Source of the DNA: Bacteroidia bacterium | Lineage (GTDB): Bacteria > Bacteroidota > Bacteroidia > Flavobacteriales > Flavobacteriaceae | DNA: 34,117 nt | NCBI GenBank assembly: GCA_030431695.1 | Contig: JAUIIU010000029.1 | Location: 1 to 34,117, forward strand | Direction of reading: 5' to 3' | Shown: piece after piece, positions 23,170 through 31,894 of the stretch | How the letters are laid out: every line of letters starts with the position of its first letter | How positions within the stretch are numbered: the first letter of the stretch is position 1 | The notes under the pieces: model-generated | Database searches by the model: none | What the model was told of the DNA's origin: nothing | The model's input: the letters and a program-made list of their open reading frames with translations, nothing else | Program-made: the position numbers and the translations under genes

Positions 23170-23874
23170 CTAACGTTTCACAAACTTTCTATAGGTCGTA
23201 TTTTCTTCCGAAGAAATTCTGACGATATACATACCCGAGTCAAGGCCGGAAATATCAATTCCGCTTCCAAATGGTGGCTCTATTGTGCTGATCTTATATC
23301 CGCCAACACTGAAAATATCCACACTTTCAAAATGTAAGGAACTACCCGAAATAAACAATATTTCTTCTGCAGGATTCGGAAACACCAAGATTTCGGTAAT
23401 TTCATGATCCAGAGTATTCAGTACAGGTTCATTGCTATATGTTTGATACAAGGCCTCGGGATGATACCACTGAAGCACAAGGAAATCTTCCTGAAGGACC
23501 AGAACGTCAGCTTCATTCTCACCTTCAATTGGCTGGAAAAAACGACTTTCATATTGTTCATTGTTCCCGCATTCATTTGTAGTACGGACAATGTTAATTG
23601 GTTGAAAAGTATGTGGCACCGCAAAAGGGGCCATATTAACAAAAATGTATTCACCATTGAATTCGTTGCAAAATGAGTTGCCGACTATGGTGAAATTCTC
23701 CGAGATAGTGATACTTGGCCCTTGAGGAACATCCAGGTCCTCAACAAATATCTCTCCCTGACTGGTAGAAAAGGAAACCAGGTACCACGTCTTTATGAAC
23801 TCATTGGGGACTTGAGATTTGACCACATAAAGTGAAAACAAAAACGCTGAGAAAAGAAGTATTCCTTTTTTCAT
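23170..23874 (-). CDS. T9SS-secreted META/lipocalin-like domain protein
   Basis: The 234-residue protein has a signal peptide (about 1-20). A META/HslJ-like beta domain (about 25-140) reads KTWYLVSFSTSQGE, GPSITISENFTIVGNSFCNEFNGEYIF. A C-terminal type IX secretion sorting domain (about 163-234) shows the hallmarks VFPNPAEEILFIS, VDIFSVGG and SGMYIVRI, ending in KFVKR. It should be exported through the outer membrane by the gliding-associated Por secretion system and anchored or released. The cargo domain's ligand is unknown. It lies 61 bases downstream of the MATE gene; the intergenic stretch shows no terminator. Confidence 0.85.
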   Translation of the reverse strand: MKKGILLFSAFLFSLYVVKSQVPNEFIKTWYLVSFSTSQGEIFVEDLDVPQGPSITISENFTIVGNSFCNEFNGEYIFVNMAPFAVPHTFQPINIVRTTNECGNNEQYESRFFQPIEGENEADVLVLQEDFLVLQWYHPEALYQTYSNEPVLNTLDHEITEILVFPNPAEEILFISGSSLHFESVDIFSVGGYKISTIEPPFGSGIDISGLDSGMYIVRISSEENTTYRKFVKR

Positions 23875-23935
23875 AACCTAACAGATTATTACCGAAAGTT
23901 AACAATAATTTCATTCTCTTCGGAATTGCAGATTC

Positions 23936-25327
23936 TTACTCCGCTATATGCGGATTCAAATCCCTTACTACTGCCCGATTCAGGAAATATCCAGTGAGGA
24001 TCGTGGAAAGAACATCAGCTATGGGAAAGGCGATCCAAACCCCGAAAACACCGATGAATGGCGGTAAGATCAACAATAGTGGGATCAGGAAGAAACCTTG
24101 TTTGGTCAGGCTCAGTAATAGCGCCGGGATGGCCTTGCCTATTGCCTGGAAATAGGATGCCCCGATCAGCTGAACCACGATCACCGGGGTTGCCGCGAAC
24201 ACCCAACGCAGGGCCGAAGGCGTTCGTTCCAGGATCTCCCGGTTATTGGCCAGTGTTGCGGGATCCAGTGATTCCGAATTGCTGATAAAGATCGAAACGA
24301 TCTGAGTAGGGAAGATCATGATAATAGCAAAGATCACTATGGCGATCACACCGGAAGCTTTGATCGAAGTATTGATCGACTCCCTGACCCGTGCGTATTT
24401 CTGAGCACCGAAATTATAGCCGGCGATAGGCAGGAACCCTTGGTTTACACCTATAACCGGGAACAGGGCAAACATCAGCATCCTGCTGATGATCCCATAA
24501 ACCGCAATATCTAGTGAATCTCCGTAACGGATCAGTACATTGTTCAGCAAAACCGTCAAAACGGCAATGGTTCCCTGCCTGGCAAGGGTCACAAAACTCA
24601 GCGCATTGATCTCGTTAACGATCTTGCGCTTGAGAAAGAAGCTTTCGACTTTCAGACGGAGCTCACTCTTGACAATGAAGAACCAGCTGATGAAGATAAA
24701 ACAAAGTGCATAGCTGAGAAAGGTTGCCCACGCGGCCCCGGCCATACCCATATCCAGTACCCGGATCAGCACCCAGTCCATGAAGATATTCCCTATGGCG
24801 GGTAACATCATGGCATACATGGCAAATTTAGGTTTGCCTTCGGCACGGATAACATTGTTGCCCATCATACACATGGCCAGCATTACGATACCGTAAAGCA
24901 CGATGCGATAGTAAACCAGTGCGAGATCCCGGAAGGAATCGTCCGCCCCGAAAAAATCAATTAGCTGATACTGGAATACAAGGCCAAGTATGGCGAGGAT
25001 CCCCGAAGTAAAGAAGGTGATGGTGGTTTGATTTCCGAAGACTCTGAGCGCCTTTTCATTGTCTCCGGCTCCCAGTGCCCGCGACAGCACCGAGCTTCCC
25101 CCGATTCCAACGGCCAACCCAATGGCGCCAATGAAAAAAGTCACGGGAACAACTACGGTAATGGCCGAAATCGCCAGCGGACCGATCCAGCGTCCAACAA
25201 AGATCGTATCCACGATCATGTTCAGAGACATGACCAATATCCCAATTGAGGCCGGTACCGCCTGTTGCAGGAGTAATTTACTGATGGGTTTTTCGCCCAG
25301 CTCCGTCGATCGGCTGCGGGAAGCCAT
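23936..25327 (-). CDS. MATE-family multidrug/cation efflux transporter
   Basis: The 463-residue protein has twelve predicted membrane helices in the two six-helix halves of MatE (PF01554), with the NMIVDTIFVGRWIGPLAISAIT opening and GVNQGFLPIAGYNFGAQK before the second half. It resembles NorM-type drug/Na(+) or H(+) antiporters. The start codon directly abuts the hemH stop (25328) with no gap, so the two genes are co-transcribed. Given that partner, porphyrin or haem-related export is conceivable, but MATE specificity cannot be read from sequence. Confidence 0.9.
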   Translation of the reverse strand: MASRSRSTELGEKPISKLLLQQAVPASIGILVMSLNMIVDTIFVGRWIGPLAISAITVVVPVTFFIGAIGLAVGIGGSSVLSRALGAGDNEKALRVFGNQTTITFFTSGILAILGLVFQYQLIDFFGADDSFRDLALVYYRIVLYGIVMLAMCMMGNNVIRAEGKPKFAMYAMMLPAIGNIFMDWVLIRVLDMGMAGAAWATFLSYALCFIFISWFFIVKSELRLKVESFFLKRKIVNEINALSFVTLARQGTIAVLTVLLNNVLIRYGDSLDIAVYGIISRMLMFALFPVIGVNQGFLPIAGYNFGAQKYARVRESINTSIKASGVIAIVIFAIIMIFPTQIVSIFISNSESLDPATLANNREILERTPSALRWVFAATPVIVVQLIGASYFQAIGKAIPALLLSLTKQGFFLIPLLLILPPFIGVFGVWIAFPIADVLSTILTGYFLNRAVVRDLNPHIAE

Positions 25328-26365
25328 CTACGCGATCGCTTTTTTGAGGTCCACAACGGTCCAGCGTTCGATCCATTTGGCAAGCAACGAGGCAAAATCA
25401 TCACGATCGTTCAAACAAGGAATGGCCGTGAATTCCTCTCCGCCCACTTCATGGAAGATCTCTTCTCCCTCCATGGCAATCTCTTCAAGCGTTTCGAGAC
25501 AGTCACTCACAAATGCCGGGGTGACAACGATCAATTTCTTTATACCTTCTTTTCCAAGACGCTCGATGGTGCGGTCTGTATAAGGCTGCAACCATGGGTC
25601 GAACCCAAGCCTGGACTGGAACGATGTGGAATAGCTGCCTTCTTTTAACTGCAGTGCTTCGGCAACCATGCTTGTGGTCTCGTAGCACTGGTGTCGGTAA
25701 CAATACTGGTGAGCAGGAGACTTGGTCACACAACATTGACCATCTATCTTACAATGTGACTTGGTGATATCGCTTTTTCGAATATGTCGCTCCGGGACAC
25801 CGTGATAGCTAAACAGCAGGTGGTCGTACTCTTTTTTCTGAATTACTTCTGAAATGCTTCGCGACAACACCTCGATATAGCCCTCCCGCTTGTAAAACGC
25901 GGGCAAGGAAGTGATCTCCATATTCGGGAAGAATTCCTTCCGAAGTTCTTCGACCTTTACTTCGATGGTCTCGGTGGTTGCCATGGCAAACTGCGGATAG
26001 AGAGGAACCAGTAGTATATCGTTCACTCCTTTTTCGGCCAGTTCGCTCAGCCCTTTTTTAAGCGTCATGCTACCGTAACGCATGGCAAGGGCGACAGGAA
26101 TGTTCAGTTTTTGCTGTATTTTTTTCTGAAGTCGTTCAGAAATAACGATCAAAGGAGAACCTTCCTTCCACCATATCTTGCTGTAAGCTTCGGCGGATTT
26201 CTTGGGGCGTGTGTTCAATATAATTCCTCTTACGAGCAGCACCCGTGCCCATTTTGGCACATCGATCACCCTCGGATCCATGAGGAATTCGTCTAAATAT
26301 CTTTTTACATCCTTCGGGTCTGTACTATCCGGCGACCCTAAATTCACAAGGAGGACTCCTTTCAT
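25328..26365 (-). CDS. hemH: Ferrochelatase
   Basis: From ATG 26365 the enzyme has 345 residues, starting MKGVLLVNLGSPDS as in ferrochelatases; the open frame extends to 26413 but those extra codons are not family-like. It inserts Fe(II) into protoporphyrin IX. The catalytic His188 lies in SYHGVPERH. A Cys-rich stretch follows directly (Cys205, Cys211, Cys212, Cys222, Cys227), reminiscent of the internal [2Fe-2S] cluster described for some bacterial ferrochelatases. The gene reads away from the hemA operon and abuts the MATE exporter gene. Confidence 0.94.
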   Translation of the reverse strand: MKGVLLVNLGSPDSTDPKDVKRYLDEFLMDPRVIDVPKWARVLLVRGIILNTRPKKSAEAYSKIWWKEGSPLIVISERLQKKIQQKLNIPVALAMRYGSMTLKKGLSELAEKGVNDILLVPLYPQFAMATTETIEVKVEELRKEFFPNMEITSLPAFYKREGYIEVLSRSISEVIQKKEYDHLLFSYHGVPERHIRKSDITKSHCKIDGQCCVTKSPAHQYCYRHQCYETTSMVAEALQLKEGSYSTSFQSRLGFDPWLQPYTDRTIERLGKEGIKKLIVVTPAFVSDCLETLEEIAMEGEEIFHEVGGEEFTAIPCLNDRDDFASLLAKWIERWTVVDLKKAIA

Positions 26366-26467
26366 ATCGGTAATATATTCAGAACAAAAATACCCTATTA
26401 TAACTTTAAGCAATAGTCTTTAGGAGTAGATTAACGTTATCAGGATATAGAAAAAACCAACCCCGTG

Positions 26468-27349
26468 CTATGTAAGCGCCATCACATACTTCTTAGGCGT
26501 AGTCCCATATTTCTTCTTAAAGGCTGAAATAAAATGACTCGCCGTGCTATATCCAACCATGAGTCCCACCTCGTTCACATTGTGAGCTCCTGAAACGAGT
26601 AATTGCCTGGCATATTCCATCTTATGATCGAACAAAAAGCTGAAAACAGTATCCCCGTAGATCTGCTTGAAACCCTCTTTCAGGCGATTGATAGGCAACT
26701 GAACCTCATCTGCCAATTGCTGTAATGACGGGGGTTCGGCCATACGCTTCAGGATGATCTCCTTTGCTTTCTTTATCCGCGCAACATTCGCTTCATCCAC
26801 CAGAAATGGGCATTGCTCCACATCCGCATCAGCAGGCCTGTTGAAATAAAGGCTCAGCAGTTCGTAGGCCTTAGCCTTGAAATACAACGGTTTCACCGAT
26901 GGATGGAGGTTGTAATTCAGCAACTGATTGATCACAATAGCCATGGATGGAGAGATGGGTGCATCCTTGTAATACTTGCGGTCCCTGTTCTCCTCGCTGA
27001 GGAAAGTGATGTAATCGGCATCTCGTGAAAACAAGGAGTGAAATCGCGTTATAGGGATCAGCAAAGAAAGCACCCATGAACCCGGGTTAACGGCTACTTC
27101 AATAGGCAGGTCCCGCTGCGGATTATACAACAGCAGTGACGTTTCATCTGCGATCGGAAGGCGGTAATTCCCATTGTTAAAACTGAAGGACGCTCCACCC
27201 TTCACGCAAAAGTGAAACTGCAAATAACTGGATTTCACCTCCCTTTTGAAGACTTTGGTCCCGGCAGTGTCATTGATGAATTTCAGGATAATTATGTCCG
27301 AGTCCAGCGAAATCTCATCATAAATGCTTTGAGCGACATTTTCTTCCAT
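26468..27349 (-). CDS. AraC-family transcriptional regulator beside the haem operon
   Basis: The 293-residue protein has an N-terminal cupin-like domain (about 20-130, with FHFCVKGGASFSFNNG) and a C-terminal AraC-type double helix-turn-helix (about 190-290: PSLQQLADEVQLPINRLKEGFKQIYG and NVNEVGLMVGYSTASHFISAFKKKYGTTPKKY). It is probably cytoplasmic and DNA-binding. It lies divergently to hemA across 195 bases that contain a 29-bp near-perfect palindrome, so control of hemA and of its own gene is a reasonable hypothesis. The effector is unknown. Confidence 0.87.
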   Translation of the reverse strand: MEENVAQSIYDEISLDSDIIILKFINDTAGTKVFKREVKSSYLQFHFCVKGGASFSFNNGNYRLPIADETSLLLYNPQRDLPIEVAVNPGSWVLSLLIPITRFHSLFSRDADYITFLSEENRDRKYYKDAPISPSMAIVINQLLNYNLHPSVKPLYFKAKAYELLSLYFNRPADADVEQCPFLVDEANVARIKKAKEIILKRMAEPPSLQQLADEVQLPINRLKEGFKQIYGDTVFSFLFDHKMEYARQLLVSGAHNVNEVGLMVGYSTASHFISAFKKKYGTTPKKYVMALT

Positions 27350-27370
27350 TGACTTATTGAAATTTGTAAC

Positions 27371-27399
27371 TTGTTATTTAGAATTATTCTATATAACAA
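27371..27399. promoter_or_regulatory. 29-bp near-perfect palindrome between the AraC-type gene and hemA
   Basis: Around base 27385, 13 of 14 symmetric base pairs match: outer arms TTGTTAT (27371-27377) and ATAACAA (27393-27399), inner arms TAGAAT (27379-27384) and ATTCTA (27386-27391). It is A+T rich and followed by no U-tract, so an operator is likelier than a terminator. A second small repeat (ACAAC 27396-27400 / GTTGT 27408-27412) overlaps its right edge. The site lies 22-50 bases before the AraC-type gene start and about 150 bases before hemA. Confidence 0.5.
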
Positions 27400-27526
27400 C
27401 GCTAAATGTTGTATCTGAAGAGCCTAAAATAGGTACTTTTACTGATAAATATCAAATTTTGACAGATATTAACAGGTTTCGACACTATTCATGCCTTTGG
27501 CGTTATTTTTTCACTGAACAAGCCGT

Positions 27527-27534
27527 TATTTTTG
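27527..27534 (+). promoter_or_regulatory. -7 box before hemA (TATTTTTG)
   Basis: TATTTTTG matches TAnnTTTG and lies 10 bases before the hemA ATG at 27545, which would give a nearly leaderless mRNA. The nearest TTTG upstream is 27 bases away, too far for a standard -33 box, so this is tentative. Confidence 0.3.
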
Positions 27535-27544
27535 CCCATTGAAT

Positions 27545-28816
27545 ATGAAAAACAACGGTTCTTCCTTTAACGACCCTTCCGGAAAAGTCAATTTTTTCGC
27601 CATCGGGCTGAGTTACCAGAAAGCGGATGCCGAAATCCGTGGTCACTTCAGCATTTCAGCTGAAACCGCTGTCGTATTGATCGAAACCGCCAAAAAGGAA
27701 GGAATACGCTCACTAAGCCTGATATCCACCTGCAATCGAACGGAACTCTATGGCATCGCTCCAAACCCGCATGTCCTGATCGAACTTCTTTGCAGGTTCA
27801 CCAACGGGACCAGGGAAGAATTTGAAACCGTGGCCTATGTATATCAAGGCAAGGAGGCGGTCTCTCACCTCTTCGGTGTAGCTACAGGGCTTGACAGCCA
27901 GATTCTCGGTGATTTTGAGATCATCAGCCAGCTGAGAAGCGGGTTCAGGTTGTCCAAGGAAATGGGCATGCTTAATGCCTACATGGAAAGACTGGCGAAT
28001 GCCGTGATCCAGGCGAGCAAACGAATCAAGAACGAGACAGAACTTTCCTCGGGTACCACCTCGGTGAGTTTTGCTGCAGTTCAGTATATCCTTGCAAGGG
28101 TACCTTATGTTGCTGAAAAGAATATCCTGCTCTTCGGAATTGGAAAAATTGGCCGAAATACCTGTGAGAACCTGATAAAGCACACCCGGAACGAACATAT
28201 CACCCTTATTAACCGCACCAAACCAAAAGCGGAAGAAATTGCAGGTAAATTCAACCTCATCGTGAAGAATTACGCCGATATCGAATCGGAGATCTCGCAA
28301 AGTGATGTGCTTATCGTAGCAACGGGATCACAAAAGCCTACCATTAACAAGGACCTGCTCCACCTGAAAAAGCCCCTGCTGATACTGGATCTGTCCATCC
28401 CGATGAACGTTTCGCCGGATGTAACCGAAAATCCGTTGGTCACCCTGGTTCACCTGGATGAGCTGGTGAAAGTGACGGACAACACCCTGGAACATCGCCA
28501 ATCCCAGGTTCCGAAGGCTCAACGGATCATTGCTGAAATCGAGCAGGAATTCAACAGCTGGGCGGAAAACAGGAGTTTTGCTCCTACACTTCGCGCCCTG
28601 AAACACAAATTATCCGAGATCAAAGAAGGAGAGATCGACAATCATCGCAGGAAATTCGAGGATTTCAACGAACAGCAGGCTGCGGCAGTATCAGATCGTA
28701 TCATTCAGAAGATCACCACCCAGGTTGCGAATCATCTCAAAAACAGTAATGGAAACACCTCCGAACATATCGAACTGATACGACAGGTATTCCAACTCCC
28801 AACACACGAATCGTGA
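27545..28816 (+). CDS. hemA: Glutamyl-tRNA reductase
   Basis: From ATG 27545 the enzyme has 423 residues and reduces glutamyl-tRNA(Glu) to glutamate-1-semialdehyde, the first committed step of C5 haem synthesis. The active-site Cys63 lies in STCNRTELYG. An NADPH-binding domain (about 185-310, NILLFGIGKIGRNTCENL) and a C-terminal dimerisation helix bundle follow. A TTG at 27539 is in frame but ATG is preferred. It heads the haem operon; its stop overlaps the hemC GTG (GTGA). HemL, the next enzyme, is not in this window. Confidence 0.96.
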   Translation: MKNNGSSFNDPSGKVNFFAIGLSYQKADAEIRGHFSISAETAVVLIETAKKEGIRSLSLISTCNRTELYGIAPNPHVLIELLCRFTNGTREEFETVAYVYQGKEAVSHLFGVATGLDSQILGDFEIISQLRSGFRLSKEMGMLNAYMERLANAVIQASKRIKNETELSSGTTSVSFAAVQYILARVPYVAEKNILLFGIGKIGRNTCENLIKHTRNEHITLINRTKPKAEEIAGKFNLIVKNYADIESEISQSDVLIVATGSQKPTINKDLLHLKKPLLILDLSIPMNVSPDVTENPLVTLVHLDELVKVTDNTLEHRQSQVPKAQRIIAEIEQEFNSWAENRSFAPTLRALKHKLSEIKEGEIDNHRRKFEDFNEQQAAAVSDRIIQKITTQVANHLKNSNGNTSEHIELIRQVFQLPTHES

Positions 28817-29721
28817 GTAAAGTCATAAGAATCGGAACCAGGGACAGTGAACTGGCCCTTTGGCAGGCCAATACCGTGAAGAAAGCTCTGGAGTCGTATG
28901 GCCACAGGGCAGAATTGGTCCCGGTAAAATCCATGGGCGATATCAACCTGAAAACTCCGCTGTACGAAATGGGCGTTACCGGGGTTTTTACCAAATCATT
29001 GGATATAGCATTGCTGAACGGCAGGATCGATATCGCAGTTCACAGCCTGAAAGACGTTCCAACCCTGCTTCCAAAGGGCATAGTCCAAACAGCAGTACTG
29101 GAACGAGCTTCTTCTGAAGACATCCTGATCCCAGGAAACAATTTCAACCCGGAAGAGAAATGTACCATAGCTACCGGCAGCCTCCGACGCAAAGCACAGT
29201 GGCTGCATCGCTACCCGCAGCACGAAGTGGTAGGATTGCGTGGAAATGTGAACAGTCGCCTGCAAAAGCTGAAGGAAAACAATTGGCAGGGAGCGATCTT
29301 CGCCAGGGCCGGACTCGAACGTATCGATATCCTGCCCAAACAATTCGAATCGCTGAACTGGATGATACCTGCCCCGGCCCAGGGAGCAATGGCTGTGGTG
29401 GCATTGGCTTCGGACGAGGAGTCGATTGAAGCTACTTCAGCATTAAACCACACGGAAAGCGAACTTTGTACTACCATCGAGCGTGAATTCTTAAGAGTGC
29501 TGGAAGGTGGGTGCACGGCTCCAATTGGCGCACATGCTCAAGTGCTCGAGAAGCTCATACATTTTAAAGGAGTACTACTTTCCCTGGATGGCAGGCGGAA
29601 ACTTGAGATAGACAAGACGGTGGAATATGGCGAACACAAAGGGTTTGGAGAGAAGTGTGCCAAGGAATTGCTGGCTGATGGTGGTAAAGAATTAATGGAA
29701 GAGATCAGGAAGGCGCTGTGA
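28813..29721 (+). CDS. hemC: Porphobilinogen deaminase (hydroxymethylbilane synthase)
   Basis: The 302-residue enzyme joins four porphobilinogens into hydroxymethylbilane. The catalytic Asp81 lies in HSLKDVPT, and Cys234 in LEGGCTAPIGAHA attaches the dipyrromethane cofactor. Substrate-binding arginines are visible in GSLRRKAQW and GLRGNVNSRL. It starts with GTG at 28813, sharing four bases (GTGA) with the hemA stop. The product is unstable and must reach HemD, which is encoded next and also overlaps. Confidence 0.96.
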   Translation: MSKVIRIGTRDSELALWQANTVKKALESYGHRAELVPVKSMGDINLKTPLYEMGVTGVFTKSLDIALLNGRIDIAVHSLKDVPTLLPKGIVQTAVLERASSEDILIPGNNFNPEEKCTIATGSLRRKAQWLHRYPQHEVVGLRGNVNSRLQKLKENNWQGAIFARAGLERIDILPKQFESLNWMIPAPAQGAMAVVALASDEESIEATSALNHTESELCTTIEREFLRVLEGGCTAPIGAHAQVLEKLIHFKGVLLSLDGRRKLEIDKTVEYGEHKGFGEKCAKELLADGGKELMEEIRKAL

Positions 29722-30380
29722 AAAGAATACTGTCTACAAAGAAACTGAGCCTGGCTCAAAAGGAATTATTGTTGAACAGCGGACTCTCCTTTGTCGAATA
29801 CGACGCTATTGAGATAATCCCGCTTGAATTTGAAGTTCCCGATAACATTGATAACGCCATTTTCACAAGTGGTAATGCCGTAGATATTTTCTTCGGAAGA
29901 AAGGCAGATTCCGTAGATATCGGAAAGGTGTATTGTGTGGGAAGTAAAACAGCTCAAAAATTAGCCGATTTCGGTCAAAATGTGGTGAAAATCTTCGATT
30001 ATGGCTCAGAATTGGGTGATTTCATTAAAAAAACACATAAAAACGAAGATTTTTATTTCTTCTGCGGAAACCTTCGAAGAGATGATATTCCGGAAAAGGT
30101 AAATCTGTCAAAAAATCGACTTTTTGAGATAAAAACCTACAAAACCGAGCTGAAAACACGGAAATTTGATCAAAATTTCGACGGAATCCTGTTTTTTAGT
30201 CCTAGTGGGGTTTCGAGTTTTACTGCTGAAAACAGCATCGGGAATAGTGTAGCAATTTGTATAGGTGACAGTACCGCTTCAGAAGTAAAAAATTACACTT
30301 CGAACATATTTATAGCCAACCAGACCACCGCGGAAAGTGTAATTGCGAAAGCGGTAAAAATTTTAAGAGAAAATGATTAA
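29718..30380 (+). CDS. hemD: Uroporphyrinogen-III synthase
   Basis: The 220-residue protein is weakly conserved, as usual for HemD, but shows the two-lobed Rossmann-like layout with [12 protein letters not shown] in the first lobe, [12 protein letters not shown] in the linker and [17 protein letters not shown] in the second lobe, where substrate binds. It cyclises hydroxymethylbilane with inversion of ring D. GTG at 29718 overlaps the hemC stop (GTGA), and the end overlaps hemE by eight bases. The gene is visibly richer in A+T, with many A-runs, than hemC and hemE on either side. Confidence 0.88.
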   Translation: MKRILSTKKLSLAQKELLLNSGLSFVEYDAIEIIPLEFEVPDNIDNAIFTSGNAVDIFFGRKADSVDIGKVYCVGSKTAQKLADFGQNVVKIFDYGSELGDFIKKTHKNEDFYFFCGNLRRDDIPEKVNLSKNRLFEIKTYKTELKTRKFDQNFDGILFFSPSGVSSFTAENSIGNSVAICIGDSTASEVKNYTSNIFIANQTTAESVIAKAVKILREND

Positions 30381-31401
30381 GAACGATCTGTTTCTAAAAG
30401 CATTGAGAGGAGAGACCGTTGAGCGTCCGCCAGTTTGGATGATGCGACAGGCAGGACGATATCTTCCTGAATTCATGGAGATCAAGGCCAAGTACGACTT
30501 CTTCACCCGTTGCCAGACACCCGAACTGGCCAGTGAGATAACGGTTCAGCCTATTCGCAGGTTTGGTATGGACGCGGCTATTCTGTTTAGTGATATCCTG
30601 GTGGTCCCTCAGGCGATGAATATCGACGTGGAAATGAAAGCAGGTGTTGGCCCCTGGCTTCCGGAACCAATTCGCTCGCGAAAAGACCTGGACAGGGTGA
30701 TCGTCCCTGAGATCGATGACACCCTGGGCTATGTGATGGATGCGATCAAAATGACCAGGGAAAAACTCAACAATGAGATCCCCCTTATCGGTTTTGCAGG
30801 TAGTCCATGGACTATACTCTGTTATTGTGTTGAGGGCCAGGGTTCGAAGAATTTTGCGAAAGCCAAGGAATTGTGCTTTACTGAACCTGGCGTTGCTCAT
30901 GAATTACTACAGCGCATAACCGATACCACCATCGCATACTTGAAAGAAAAAGTGGCGGCAGGTGTAGATGCTGTTCAGATCTTCGACAGCTGGGGAGGCA
31001 TGCTTTCCCCCACCGATTACCAAGAGTTCAGCTGGCAGTATATTCAGCAGATCATCGATGCCCTGAAAGAAAAAGTTCCCGTGATCGCCTTCGGAAAGGG
31101 ATGCTGGTTTGCGCTTGATACTATGGCGAAAAGTGGGGCCGCTGCACTAGGTGTGGACTGGACGTGTTCGCCAAAAAATGCTCGTTACCTCAGCGGTGGC
31201 AATATTACATTACAGGGGAATTTCGATCCCTCGCGATTGCTGAGTCCGCCCGAGGAGATCAAAAGAATGGTTCGTGAAATGATCGATGCCTTCGGAAAGG
31301 ATCGCTATATTGTAAACCTGGGGCACGGTATCCTGCCGAATGTACCGGTTAGGAACGCCGCGGCATTCGTTGAAGCCGTCAAAGAATACGATCAGGGTTA
31401 G
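30373..31401 (+). CDS. hemE: Uroporphyrinogen decarboxylase
   Basis: The 342-residue enzyme converts uroporphyrinogen III to coproporphyrinogen III by removing four carboxyl groups. Conserved features are [16 protein letters not shown] (substrate-binding arginines), [11 protein letters not shown] (catalytic Asp region), [16 protein letters not shown], and [10 protein letters not shown] near the end. The start overlaps hemD by eight bases. The next gene begins two bases after the stop. Confidence 0.96.
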   Translation: MIKNDLFLKALRGETVERPPVWMMRQAGRYLPEFMEIKAKYDFFTRCQTPELASEITVQPIRRFGMDAAILFSDILVVPQAMNIDVEMKAGVGPWLPEPIRSRKDLDRVIVPEIDDTLGYVMDAIKMTREKLNNEIPLIGFAGSPWTILCYCVEGQGSKNFAKAKELCFTEPGVAHELLQRITDTTIAYLKEKVAAGVDAVQIFDSWGGMLSPTDYQEFSWQYIQQIIDALKEKVPVIAFGKGCWFALDTMAKSGAAALGVDWTCSPKNARYLSGGNITLQGNFDPSRLLSPPEEIKRMVREMIDAFGKDRYIVNLGHGILPNVPVRNAAAFVEAVKEYDQG

Positions 31402-31402
31402 G

Positions 31403-31894
31403 ATGGATCTCTGGAGACGGATACGACAGATGAGCGTCCCGCAGCTTTTTCGTTTCGGGCTGCTGTTTGTAACGAATCCGTTCCTGATCGCCCCTACTTT
31501 ACGTGCTTCGAGAAGGACGATCAGTATATGTGACCGGATATATGGAAAGAAGCTGCATCACGGTAATGGAAGATCGAATGCATTCCGTCATGCTTTGTGG
31601 AATTTCGAGATATGTTCAAATAGTACAAAATGGTATAAAAACGCTGAAAAAAGTGTCATTTGGACCGAAAAAGTGACGAAATTATACGAAAAAGTCACAA
31701 AAAACGAACTTTTGGATGAAGCTATGGATCTGCATAATAACAGAATTGGGCGAGAGTTGTTTTTGATCCATTTTTCGGATAAAACGGCCAAAATCGAGCA
31801 AATTTTGCTCAAAATGACGAAAAAAATGGTAAAAATCGGCCAAATTAAGGATATTGAAATGGTGTCTGGGCAAATGGTCTATATTTCAGAATAA
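31403..31894 (+). CDS. DUF6973-like protein embedded in the haem operon
   Basis: From ATG 31403, one base after the hemE stop, the product has 163 residues. A hydrophobic patch (about 13-32) is followed by HHGNGRSNAFRHALWN (52-67) and MDLHNNRIGRELF (108-120), the Asn/His-rich motifs of the DUF6973 group. His63, Asp109 and His111 could form a metal or catalytic site; the function is unknown. The C-terminal half is extremely Lys-rich and A-rich in DNA. Its stop overlaps the next start (TAATG). An upstream ATG at 31340 is inside hemE and less likely. Confidence 0.75.
   Translation: MDLWRRIRQMSVPQLFRFGLLFVTNPFLIAPTLRASRRTISICDRIYGKKLHHGNGRSNAFRHALWNFEICSNSTKWYKNAEKSVIWTEKVTKLYEKVTKNELLDEAMDLHNNRIGRELFLIHFSDKTAKIEQILLKMTKKMVKIGQIKDIEMVSGQMVYISE

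Noticed and set aside
25059-25583. Plus-strand 174-codon open frame
   Set aside because: Antisense to the MATE and hemH genes, rich in Ser/Pro/Arg as typical of shadow frames, with no domain features.
27713-28300. Minus-strand 195-codon open frame inside hemA
   Set aside because: Antisense to the well-conserved hemA; no start signal or motif of its own.
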